Part shown: one piece after another, positions 36,161-47,844 of the stretch | How positions within the stretch are numbered: position 1 is the stretch's first letter | How the letters are laid out: every line of letters begins with the position of its first letter | DNA from: Enoplolaimus lenunculus | Lineage: Eukaryota > Nematoda > Enoplea > Enoplida > Thoracostomopsidae | Reading direction: 5' to 3' | Length of the DNA stretch: 64,000 bases | NCBI GenBank assembly: GCA_030248215.1 | Contig: JASANG010000025.1 | Span: 1-64,000, forward strand | Translations under genes and position numbers: made by a program | Notes under the pieces: model-generated | Databases searched by the model: none | What the model was told of the DNA's origin: nothing | The model's input: only the letters and a program-made list of their open reading frames with translations

Positions 36161-37657
36161 TACATATTGTAAAACAACGCATACCTAAGAAGATTCCGGC
36201 TAATTGTTAGACTTACGAATTATCACATGATACATCCACACCGGCCTAGCAGTCAATCATACCCTAACACCCTCAGCTTTTACAAACCACCCCCACGCTC
36301 AGTAATCCTTAGCCTAAGCACAAGTTTACCCTACGACTACTTCTAAAGCCCAAGTTATGCCAAAACCTGAAGCTTTGCATAAAAAACTGAAGAAAACACA
36401 AGAGCAGCATCTCTAAGGCGAAAGTTACATTTTCAAACAAATCGGAACATTTTCACTTGTAAAGTAGTGTGAAATTTTATTTTTAATTCATATCGTCCGA
36501 ACAGTAACGCGTATGAACGGAAAATTTTAATTGAAAACAAACACTAAGATGGAACGCACAAAGGTTTCCGAATTTTGCGTTGACTATTAAATACTGGCGA
36601 CTACTGCATTAGCGCTGTTTTGTATATCGTCTGCAAACAGTAATGTACAATTTTAATTACCGATGCAACGGTTATCAACGTATCCGCAATTGCAGGGGAC
36701 TACGGAACTTAATCAGCCCTAATGATTTTTTCAACTTATTTTTAGCAAAATGTGAATGATCGTTTGTAAGCGTGCAATAAACTCGAAGTTCAAAAATGTA
36801 CTCTAAACGGTTATATCAGTTTGTGGTAAACAGCATCAAAATTGAAGTCTTGCACAATCTCTCCTCTCCCAAATTCCTCTCACGGACATCCCCGAAAGTT
36901 CACTCATATAAAATTTCCGCCTAAATTTCCTCATGTGGACAATCTCCCCTCAACACGTACTGAGGAAGGCATTGTCCATGATATCCAAACTTGTGAATTA
37001 CTATCCGACTCCTCATTAAAGTTTATTGAAAAAAACTTTTAAAATGCAATTAAATATTTTAAACATTAAGTTTAAATCTAGCTAACTTTCCACACAACGC
37101 CAATTTTTCAGTATATATTTCGCAGTTTTTGTTATTCAAAATACAATTTTGACATGTTATATATAGAATTTTAAATTGTTACGGTACTTTGAAAGAGCCA
37201 TGATTTTGTATTTTTCTAGTTACATTTACCCATAACCGCACTTACAAGTACCCTAAAACAATAACGTGAGCCACGTTTATTTCATTATAATCTAATTGAA
37301 ACCTTGTGACCCATATACTAAGTAACGCTATCTTGCCCCGATATCGTACGATCGGTATTGTACATAGTGCGGCAGCTACCGCTTCCGGGAGCAGTTCTTG
37401 TTTAATTTCGACCCACACTGACTATAATTTGATGAATAAATAATTTTTCCCCACATTTACAGAAAACTGCGAAATTTAAAATAATATACATGCATTTTGA
37501 GGTATATGGTGAACATATGAAACGGCGAGTGCTAAGTCTGCAACCGTTGTTTGAGAATTTTATACTTTCCTACGGTGCTAATATTCCCGTATATATTACA
37601 TCGGTATACCTTGTTTTGAAGACAAAATTTGCGAAATTTGTAGCTCAAATCATGTTA

Positions 37658-37968
37658 CTGTAGGGACCCGAAGAAGAGGGAGGACCCGTTTTGAGTCCCA
37701 ATAAATAGGAGTCCGTATCCTTAATAAGGACCGTAATCGTAGTCCATAAATGACTCCAGGCTCATGTTGAAAGTATATTCTAAGTAAAACCTTGTATTGC
37801 CGCTCAAGCTTTTGATACAAGACAAGAAAACGTTTAATTCAACTGATAGTTGCAATACCGGCAATAAATCAGTAAGTCATAAATAATTGTCCGTAACCGA
37901 ATAAGTGGGCACCCTATGGTGAGGCCAAATAAGTATCAGTCTCTCCCCTCTCATTCGGGCCACTACAG
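37658..37968. mobile_element. MITE with CTGTAGTGACCCGAA-type ends, copy 2
   Basis: Left end CTGTAGGGACCCGAA and right end, reversed, CTGTAGTGGCCCGAA. About 120 bp shorter than copy 1 through internal deletion. Confidence 0.7.
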
Positions 37969-38884
37969 CAGCTTGAATGCACGAGAATATTATCCATAGT
38001 GAATAATAATTTAGAAACTTAACTCATGGCAATTTGTTTTGTTTTTGGATACAACAAACAAGCAAACATTCTTTGAAACCATTTTCTACTTGGCTCAAAT
38101 TACTAACTCTCTATAAGCTTAAGTGTTCGGGTTTGAGAAATGCTCCAATTTAAGATTCAAATCTGTTGTAAAGTTTCGCTGAACCCAGTTGCTATTTTTG
38201 GTAGATTCTATTTGCTCAAGTGTGTTTCAGCAAACAATTTAAACTAATGGCAGACAAATATCCGCATTGTCGAATCAGCCGATACGGTGAACTTTTCGGT
38301 CAATAATCACTGGAGAAAATGTAGATTTGGGATTTTTGTAATCAAAACCAAGCTTAGAACATGAAAATTAACCCTCTCTGCTCCACTCGTGTATTTCATG
38401 CTTTCCAGACACTTAAGCCAAGCCACGCAGAAACTACAGGTTTGCTGTGAGTAGGCAAAATTCAATTTTTAAGATAAAGCAAATAATTGTAGTTGTTGCC
38501 TATTAAAGTGTTCCTTCAGTCGGTACAACAGCTTTATCACAAAATATAAAGCGCAAAATAATACTACTTTTTCAATTATTGACCATTTCATAGGGTAGAC
38601 CAGAACGTCAACTTTTTAAACGTTAATACGCTGTGCCTTGGCATCGGTAACTAGATGAGAAGATTTCGGATATATAAGATTAACCAGCTGCTACGTGAAA
38701 TTCTGCACTAAATTCCAATCAACGTTGACTTACAATACCACATGCAGTTACATAGACATACTTTTTACTGACGTTTTGTTATCCAAAACGCGTTTCACAA
38801 TCGGTGACATGCCAGGATCCATATCCTCAAATGCGCATAGCGCCTATCAGCAGTAAGTGAACAGTGATAAATTTTTAAACCTAT

Positions 38885-39234
38885 GAGCTCGGCCAGCCCC
38901 AGATCTGAAAATTACCACACAATTAGATCAAATCAAATCGGAAAATGCGTTGGATTTTCGAAGATTGCAATTTACTGCTTCGAAAGTTAAATACAGATCG
39001 CCAACTGGTGATGTGTTACGCGCATTTGACAGTGTGACCACAGGACTTAAAACGCCGCACTTGCGAAACTATCTGAAAATCTTTCATCTACGCTGGTCAA
39101 TGAACAACGCCGTTCGCGCTGATAGAAACAACCTTGTCTTGAACTCAATTTCGCAACCCGCATTTCCAAAACAAAATGAAAACCTTAAATTGATCATCAT
39201 GACAAAAAGCACAACAACGTGTCGTCATTTCTAA
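38885..39234 (+). other. Orphan open frame of about 115 codons
   Basis: An open stretch after an in-frame TGA reads ITTQLDQIKSENALDFRRLQ, then KVKYRSPTGDVLRAFDSVTT, with coding-like composition but no ATG near its start. It could be an exon entered after the CCCAG at about 38910 or a decayed element. No family was recognised. Confidence 0.2.
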
Positions 39235-42200
39235 ATGAGCAACAAATCCGGGGAAAGTGGAAAATGGAAATATATCTAAACACCGAAAAACACTATACAA
39301 CAAAAGAAAACTATGAAATAAAATATGTGGTGTTCGTATAGTATGAAAACCACGTAGAAGCAATCACAAGGTGTTGATTTGGTTTATAGTTGAGTTCGTT
39401 TCGTGATCAAACCTTTGAAATGTCAGACAAGAAGTTCAAACGGTTGTTGAATACGCAGCGTGCAATTTGTATTATTATTATTAACATTGAAAAGTACAAA
39501 AGTTCATGATTTATTGTCAAACCACTGATTTGGAGGCTACGCAAATCGTGGACTGATTGGTAAGGCAATTATTTGATTATATCTCGCGTAACAATGGTTT
39601 ACTCGTGGTAACGTTAGCATCGCTGGAACTATTAGACCGAAACATCTTATTATATTGCAAAAAATCGAATTTTTTTAAAAACATATTTAATTTTTACACG
39701 TACTGATCAGCGAAGGTCACGAGAATATCAAATACGCCACAATTTTCAAAATAGGACCATTTGTAGTCATACATCGACTTTTGGACAAATAACTGGAAAC
39801 AGTCTACGTTTCTACTCGCTTGTAACGAGGCCAAAGCTTACTGGGTCATTAATTTAATTGAAGGCAGAAGTCCCCACCGTGTTTCTATTATCACACTATC
39901 ATATGCTTAGGCTAAAGCTTCGGTTTAGGTCTAGCGTATTCTCTGACTTTGGCTCAGGTATTTTAAATATAGCGGAAATATGTCGGGGGAAGTAAACAAG
40001 TGCCCAGAAAACTGGAACAAATTAAAAACATCTGCCATTTCTAAACATATTGAGTCGATCCCTTCAGTATTCAAGGTTTTAAGTGATGCAACACTGTTCT
40101 TAGGGTAAGTAATATAAAAATTTTAAGGGTATCAGGAACGGATCGAGAGGGATTCATTGAGTACCCGTAGAATCCCTTTCATATTAAGTAAAAAAATTTG
40201 CCAAATATAACAGTTAAAAAATGTTTCAAGTCGAGACAGTGTCACTCAAGCATATGCATCAAATTGCCGTTTTGGTTCCGTAAATCCAAACCTGTAAACC
40301 TCCTTTAAACCTTTTATACATCTGTCCCTGGCTTTCCAAGTTTAACATACTTCAATTTCTAATTTCCAGGAAACAAACTACCGTAAATAAACAAATATGC
40401 GTGTTACTAAACAATTTGAAAACGAATGTGTTTCCAAAACGTGACATTCAGACGACTTGTTCTAAAAATAGAATTTCCGTTTTCCAAAACAATACGCGAC
40501 AGGTGCTTTGCTGAAACCAAAGCCATACTTGTTTACAAAGAACCGAAACTGACCGATACTAATTCTATTTAAAGTGTAAATGTAATAACGATATTTCTTT
40601 GTGTACTGTAAAATGCAGAAAATAAAAAATATATTTGTCTTCAAGGTTAAATTCAGCCCCAATATTCTTTTAGTTCATTTGAAAGTTTAAAAACTGTGGC
40701 TAAGGTGCTGAGTAGATGGCCGATGACAAATGTGTATATGCGACGATTTCAATGATATCCGCTCTGTAGGCGCAAAAGCTGAGCTATACAGCTTCAATCG
40801 AGCCTATTGTTTTGAAAATTAAAATGCATGTTTCTCATCTTTTGATAACAGAATATTTACAATAGACTGGTGATAAACTGTAGGAATAAGCGATATTTAC
40901 GGTGCTCATATCATTCTCAAGTCATTGGCAACAAAACGTTTTTAAAACATCAAAAAGTGTGAAATCCTTAATCGCGTTCGCCTTGACAATGTATGCAAAC
41001 TTATTTCAAATTTTAAACAACAGCGGCCAGCGCCTTTTTGCATAGCCGAACGGTTAATGAATGTCTGCAATACGGTTATTTCTGTACAATAACTAAATGA
41101 TTGCAAAGAAAATATTTTCACCGTAATTAAAATTGAGAGCCCAAAACGGGTAAAAACGGCAACTCGTGCTTGTAGAATGAATGTACGGCTAAAGTGTAGC
41201 ATGGCCTCATTTATCAAAGTCACCCCCATTCAAGGCCCACTTTTAAGCATAGGTATGCCGCCAGTAATTAAAATTCGCAGTTTTACAATTAGCCGCTAAC
41301 ATTCAGGTATAGAAGAGATAAATGTGTCTCTCTTGAAATTCCCAGACATAACCAAACATTTATCAAGGATACCTTTGTAATATATTTTTGGGTTCAACAA
41401 CGTAGCCAAGATTGCATTTCCGAAAGCTACAGATTTATTTAAGTTTTTTTACTCAAAAATCCAGCAAATTAGACTAAATCCTGTAAAAAAAGTACATTTT
41501 ATCGCCTTGTCAAAGATTAGGGAGGGGATATACCATCTTTTTCCTCACCTTGTGTACACCCCTGGTTGAGTCAAAATAAGTTTAACTTAATCTGCGCATT
41601 ATGATCAAGAAGCTTTGCCTTGTTCATTGATTAAATTGCAAACTAAGCCTTGCAATGTTGCACACACGGGGAACGCTGTGTAACTGCAAAACGTGTGTAG
41701 TTTGATAATGAAAATGGGTCGACTAAAGTTTCCTGTACAACTACAAGGAGAAAACGTTGCCTAATTGATCGGGGAACATTACCGTCTCTAGCTCAAATTT
41801 ATTTTTACTGGATAAAAATTAATATTAACGTTTATGCGGATATTGTTGTTGCATTGTACGCACTGGTAAAACATACTAAATGTTTCTGTAAAATATTAAT
41901 TAAATGACAGTGAAAGTACCTTACCTCAAACCTTACAATTTTCCGCTCAGAAAATTGGCATATATATTGCATACAGTAAAAATTGCGTTTCATAAGTTTT
42001 GCTAGCCCGCCCCTCGTAGAAATTTTTGGGTACGCCGCTCGTAATAGCATGTATAATAACCGGTAATACTCTTCTATGATCAGGGTTTTTCAAAAAAACA
42101 AACATTGCCTGCATTGCAATCTAAAAGGATTTTCATAAAAATGTAGTTTTCCGCACATAAAAGGCATTCGTTGACAGCCCGAGCCATGAATGGTTCCAAA

Positions 42201-43664
42201 AACGGTAAGATGGGGTTTACCGGTTGTGATCCACGGAAAATGCAAAGTACCAGGAATAATATATCTTTCATTTTTTTAATATTGGCAAATATTTTTGCTC
42301 AATACAAAAGGGGGTTTAGGGGACCCAATGACACCCTTTTTGAATTCGTACTTTAATGTGTAGCTAGACTTTCGTACCAGTGTCTTGCGTGTTGCCAAGA
42401 TCGATACCAAGTCTATACATAAGTAATACATAAGTAAATATGTGTTGTGTGTAAATAAGCTTTTTTTATTAAATTTAGCTCGTTGCTTAACAGCTGTTCC
42501 ATTTAGTAGGCCATCAGTCGCCCCCTTGGAGACCCTACCGCCACCTGGTTAAGCTTCTGTTAAAAAGTCTGTGAACGGCGTGATGATGCTACTTGATTTG
42601 CGAGCTCGCGGCCATATCTAAATTCAATTATTTAACCGACCACTCGAGTTTGGTTCTAATGTTATTATCACCAGAGCATACTATTTGACAGCCGTTGGTT
42701 GTGGGTCTACACGTATTGATCGAAGCTCAAAACCACTTATACTGGCAATAATTTCAAATGTTATATTAACGGTATAAATAGGTAATATACTGAATAGTGT
42801 GCCTAACAATTTTAGTGCTTCAACTTATAAACGCTATATTTAAGTTTCTCTCATGCCCGAAAGCGCCATGAAGCCAACAGACCACAAACGTTTACAAATA
42901 TTCACCGAACTTAACTGCCATAGCTAATATGCCAATTGGTTAGCAGTTAGGTATTCATTTATCTGTTTTTGAGAATATACAATTTTTTCTGATTCCTCAC
43001 AGAACAGAACTCTTCAGTACTAAAACCAAATCACTTTTAACCCAAACAAAATTAATAGTGTAGTCCTAATTTAGGTTTAACCAATCATGCAAATTAACCT
43101 AAAGCAATCAAACCGCTTAGAATCTTAATACTCCAATGTGAAACTAACACCCCAAGATACTAAGCTTTTAAACGAGAGAAGTTTATCGAAACCGGTTCAA
43201 TGTTCCTGAGATTCTCACGGACAAACGAGCGGACAGCCCAGCATCCACCTTTTGACTGCCGAGCACAAAACATAAAATGCTGCGCGAGACTCAGCTTCAC
43301 CCAGAGGCTCGCTTCGCTCAAAAAGCATTATCAGCCTAGTGAATACGTAATGTTCAATTGGCCGAACAAGTTTAATTTCAGTATTCAGCAAAAGTTGTAT
43401 GAGTAAAAAAGGTATGCATACAAATAGGTTTAGCATACGCCCACACAAGCTTTCGCCTAAACCTAATACGCAGGCTAAGATAAAACCTAAAAATTAGAAA
43501 AACTGCAGGCAGGCTGGTAAGTGTACAAGAGCCAAAATATTGCTGTCGCATGTCAGTGTGGCTGACTGGTTGTCTACAATTACAAAAACAAGTATTACTT
43601 AAACTGGATTTCTTTTAACAATATATCCACTCAAAAATCGAAAAATGCCATAACTCTTACGGCA

Positions 43665-43819
43665 ACGGGCCCGTAGCCAAGGGGGGGCTCAGCCCCCCTG
43701 AAAAAAATCTGACCCCTCTAGAAAGTTTTCAACCTTGTTTGTAACTGATTGAAAACCCTTGAATGCCCCTCCTGAAAAATGTTTACCCCCCTAGCAAGGT
43801 GAACTGGCTACGGGCCCGT
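43665..43819. mobile_element. MITE with 15-bp perfect ACGGGCCCGTAGCCA ends
   Basis: Both ends are identical in inverted orientation over 15 bp, and the outer ten bases are themselves a palindrome. The interior contains GGGGGGCTCAGCCCCCC and CCCCTCCTGAAAAATGTTT. Relatives: 35213-35368, 50061-50222, and fragments near 21145-21215, 29553-29610 and 53484-53545. Confidence 0.75.
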
Positions 43820-44026
43820 ATGGCAATATGTCAAACTGAAATATTAGTATATATGTAACCCGAAACCATCTAAAGAAAACGTGAGGATGCGCTTTACAGT
43901 TGGTTTAGTCGGCCAGTGAAAGCAAATGCAATTGATGGACAATTGACAGTTACGCAGTGTCATACGCTAAAATTTAGAACTAAATATTAGTTTTTTGGTC
44001 CTTGTGCACTTCCGCGCCCTCTTATG

Positions 44027-44188
44027 TTTTAGTCATTAAAATTAGGAAAATACTTATCCAAGCCGAAGCCTTTGCCTAAGTTTTAACCTTGAATGTTGGG
44101 AAAAGTATTTTAGTCATTAAAATTAGGAAAATACGTATCCAAGCCGAAGCATTTGCCTAAGTTTTAACCTTGAATGTTGGGAAAAGTA
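44027..44188. repeat. 81-bp tandem duplication, two copies
   Basis: Copies 44027-44107 and 44108-44188 differ at about two bases, so the duplication is recent. The unit contains AGTCATTAAAATTAGGAAAA. Confidence 0.95.
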
Positions 44189-44629
44189 CGCAAAGCGACA
44201 ACAGTTGTTTTCAGTATCACCAGAGGATCATGGATTGAGGGTAGTGACTGTTTATGATATCGAAATTTTCCGAGTTTGTACACTTTTGCCTTTACAATGA
44301 AAAATAAGGCAAAGGTTTAGGAAATGGCTTGAGCAAGCCAATCCGTAAATCTAAGCCTGTGGGTGGTGTACAAGCGCAAAGTTCCCGCTGTCATCTCCTC
44401 TGGACTCTCATGAGTACTTATGTGGATTAACCGTGACATGGTTTTGCTTGCCAACTTCCGCACTCACAAATAAGTACATAGTGCCTACGATAAAAGCATG
44501 TTATCGTCAGCGAAGCATAAATAAGCGCTGAAGGTGTTCAAAAAACAGCTCAAAAAGTATATCAAAAATACACAACCTGATAAAAAACAGCTGTAGGCTT
44601 CTAAGTCGTGATGGCAAAATAGAAATGTG

Positions 44630-46020
44630 TTATGGAGCACCGTGTATCACCACAATAGGGGCTCGCATCGCAAAGCGATCGCTCTAATCTACGGGTGCCG
44701 CAAACGGACAGGAGCGGACGAAGCTTAATCATATACTTGAAAAAAGGTACAGCGCATCCCTTTGTCACCAATCACTAAACTTGCTGAGCCACTGGCTGGT
44801 AACTTATATGCGGGGCATCTGGCAGTTGGGAGAACACCCTGGCCGTTGCACAGGGCTAGGCATATATACCACTCCCACTGTGAGCTTAATACGCTAAATA
44901 CTGCCAATAAAAATTTATTAATTGTGCAATGTAGGTTAAACGCAAGTTTCGGAATGCAACCTAAACAACCTGGCCAGTGCCGCAGTAGCGGGTAAGTCAG
45001 TGTAGGCACGACTTCCCCAACGTCGTATGCGCTGGGAGCGCAACGAGACTCCAAGGTGTACTAAAATCACTTGCAATACCTACATTTTGATAACTTTTCC
45101 AACCAGCGGTAACTTTGTTCAATAAAAATATGGCCGGCTTCTAGTCAACCCTTTGTCGTCTAGATATTTATTGGTTTCCGGGCCGAAAAACGTTAATACT
45201 GTATGGGAGAAACGAGCACTCGGACCCATGGTACCGGAATTGTTTTTGATTTCCCGCTTGCAAACATAGAATATTAACCTGGCGCAACTGTATAACTCGG
45301 CCAAAGTAATCTGCTGTTATGGTTAAAATTGAAAACCGGCATATGTTGCATTTTCAATATGCGGTGATGCTAAAACACGCCCGTACTGTATACACCCAAC
45401 AACTATATAAGGTATATCTGGGACAGAGTCTTTGCCACGATTTCCGTTTGGGGGCATAACCTTGTGTATATGCAATCGACCTCCAGGATCCAGACGATTA
45501 TTCCAAAGTCTGTTAAGATATTTCTTGTTGATAGAAATTTTGAGACGAGATATATCCCCCTTTTTACCATTTGTATATGTTCCTGATCTGGGTTGAGGCT
45601 TTCACGGCTACTAGCGAACACACGATTGTGATGGTTCAATAACCATGCAAACCAAACAGTATGTGCCTGTGTGCTAACATCCAGCTGTATCGGTGTGAGA
45701 ACAAAAACTCAAGCAAAAGTAATAATATTGTAGAACGTATATAACAAATCCCTACAGTATTGACAGGTTTTCTAAATCGCTAAGGCAATAGAATGTAAAA
45801 AAAGTTTAAAGTAAAGCATATAATAATTAAAGTTCCGTCACAAACGATGCAACAATTGGTGCTGATGCATACTTGATAGTCTCTCTGGAATGGGGTTGCG
45901 GTAAACTCTCCGCGCTTCATCGGACGCCTCCACATAGATATTGCCGTTATTTCTGTTAGCAACGCGTAGCGGCCCACGGCAGCTGCGGCACAGTAATGTA
46001 TAGCGTAGCCCATATTATTA
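44630..46020 (-). other. GC-richer island with coding-like frames, unidentified
   Basis: Several short minus-strand frames look coding in composition, such as NNGNIYVEASDEARRVYRNP near 45900 and GGRLHIHKVMPPNGNRGKDS near 45450. No single long frame covers the region and no domain was recognised. Phases do not fit the TANC exons on either side. It may be a decayed gene or an old element; I cannot say which, and the pieces should not be read as one protein. Confidence 0.3.
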
Positions 46021-46899
46021 CAGGTTGGGCAGTACCGTATAGAGTACAGTAGTCTGGCCAGCGGCGATATTTATCTCCCGATATTTTTTGACGTATAGTA
46101 AAAATGGACTTTTACAAGCTGCAGGATAACCTTAAACTCTGATAAAAATAGCTGGACTCCATCAGGGCCCCATCGATCAGCAATAACAATTTCCGGCACG
46201 TTCACATTAATACACTTTGGCCTTGGATTTCTAACCCGCTTGGTTTACCATTATATATATAAAACAGGTAACTGATAATTCGTAAAGAGCTGGCGCGTCA
46301 TGCATCATAATCTTTTAAGGTAAACATTGACGAAAAGTCTTACCACGCAATTATGCTTTCGTGCAGTATTCAGGTCAAAAACTGCTAATACAAAGCTTAT
46401 AACGAGTCATTAATAATTCACATGAGTGTAAAAGAATCCATGAGCAAGTTGATGCATTGTCCATGGCGCGGCTGTGCATATAGCGGTGTGTGCAAACCAA
46501 ATTAATGCAGTTGCAAAATAATTCCTACAATTATTCTAAAAAGTACCGTAAGATCGAAACCTTTTCTAGGTTACGGAACTCAAACACCGCACAGCACTAT
46601 GTTACCGTAGCGTCATCGAAACCTAAGTTTTGCCAAAATTTGGGGAATTTTGAGAACTGCGGAGGGAAATGTACAGGCGCCAACGTCAAAATATATGCCC
46701 GTATTATCAAATGTGTGTAACATCTATCAGCAGTTACCGAGACGTTGTCACACTAACGGAATCTAACAACTGTTGCTAACAAAAGTGATACATAAGTAGG
46801 CAACATCAAATGCAAAAAATGTGCTGAATTTCGTACGTTGCCATTCATTAGTATGAAAGTTACAACGCCTATCACGAACTGATGATCGGTGGTACATAC

Positions 46900-47403
46900 A
46901 TTTAAGAATACAAGCCTCTGTCGTAGTCGTACCTTCGTTAGTTTTTCTCGATATCTTAGTCACAGGAGCTGAAATTCCCCGCGAATGATATACGTTTGCT
47001 GCGACTCCATCCTCACATTTGACTGGTTCACGTTGTACGCTTCCAACAAATTGCGAAGGAACTGCAGCGAGTATTCTAGAAGTTCCACTGCTAGAATTTG
47101 CTGCGATACCAGATCGTCGTTCGCTATTGCTCAACAACGGTGAGTCACCGCTCAATCCTAGCCCAGACGACGTTATTCCAGACGCACCAGCTGAGCTGTC
47201 CGCGCCGTCGTCACGGGAAAGGAATGAAATAAAACTGTCCGAAGCGAGGCTTTCCTCTGGGTAATCGCTGTACGGTTCTGAAAGACCAGCTGAATGTTGT
47301 CGGCCGTGACTAACGGAGATGGGTGTCGCGGAGCGTTGATTGATCGGAGGTTTGCAGCGCTCTTGTACGTCTGAGGTAAGAGTGATTCCTGTTTGCGGCA
47401 CAC
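46900..47403 (-). CDS. TANC: Probable upstream TANC exon, Ser-rich, symmetric phase
   Basis: A 504-bp open stretch lies between a good acceptor (ATTTATTTTTAG) and a consensus donor (GTATGT). Its protein is rich in Ser and Gly, with SLASDSFISFLSRDDGADSS and SGDSPLLSNSERRSG, like the disordered N-terminal part of TANC proteins. It starts and ends in phase 1, and its end phase joins in frame to the exon at 34337. It can therefore be included or skipped without a frame change, provided another phase-1 exon lies upstream. An internal alternative donor follows ACTAACGAAG. The assignment to TANC rests on strand, phase and composition, not on a conserved domain. No exon upstream of it was found. Confidence 0.6.
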
Positions 47404-47685
47404 CTAAAAATAAATCGCAACTAAACCAAATGAAACGTACATAGCTATGTTCTGGATTTTGAAGCTTTTGATATTTTTGAAGAAACGCACCAGACGGAGC
47501 TATATATTCAAATGAAATACACCAGTGTCCGCCAAGCTGACGTAAAAATGAGTGGCATGGGCGCAGTTGATGACCACTTGGCCACTAATGCTGGCTTCAG
47601 TAATGATTTGATGAAAATAAGTTCAAAAGAAATTAAGATATCTGTAAAACCAAAAGCAAGATAGTCATGGTGCGTCAATTGAATC

Positions 47686-47844
47686 TACGACAATTCGACG
47701 TCGACAACTTGTCGCCCAGTAGTGTCGTAACGCCTGTGAATAAGACTAAGACTAAACATAGTGATGGGTAACGAAATGTTGAGCCAACAATATTACGGAT
47801 TAAGAGGAATCGGGCGACGAGTTGTCGACCGACGAATTGCCGTA
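47686..47844. mobile_element. Short relative of the CGACAA/TTGTCG foldback element
   Basis: Left end TACGACAATTCG plus GTCGACAACTTGTCGCCC, right end the inverted match TACGGCAATTCG plus GTCGACAACTCGTCGCCC. The 159-bp element thus has about 33-bp inverted repeats made of the same dyad units as 29235-30016. Confidence 0.7.

Noticed and set aside
45330-45610. Coding-like frame considered as a further TANC N-terminal exon
   Set aside because: Its phase does not match the exon ending at 46900 or the one starting at 34337, and its composition is unlike the Ser-rich TANC N-terminus.
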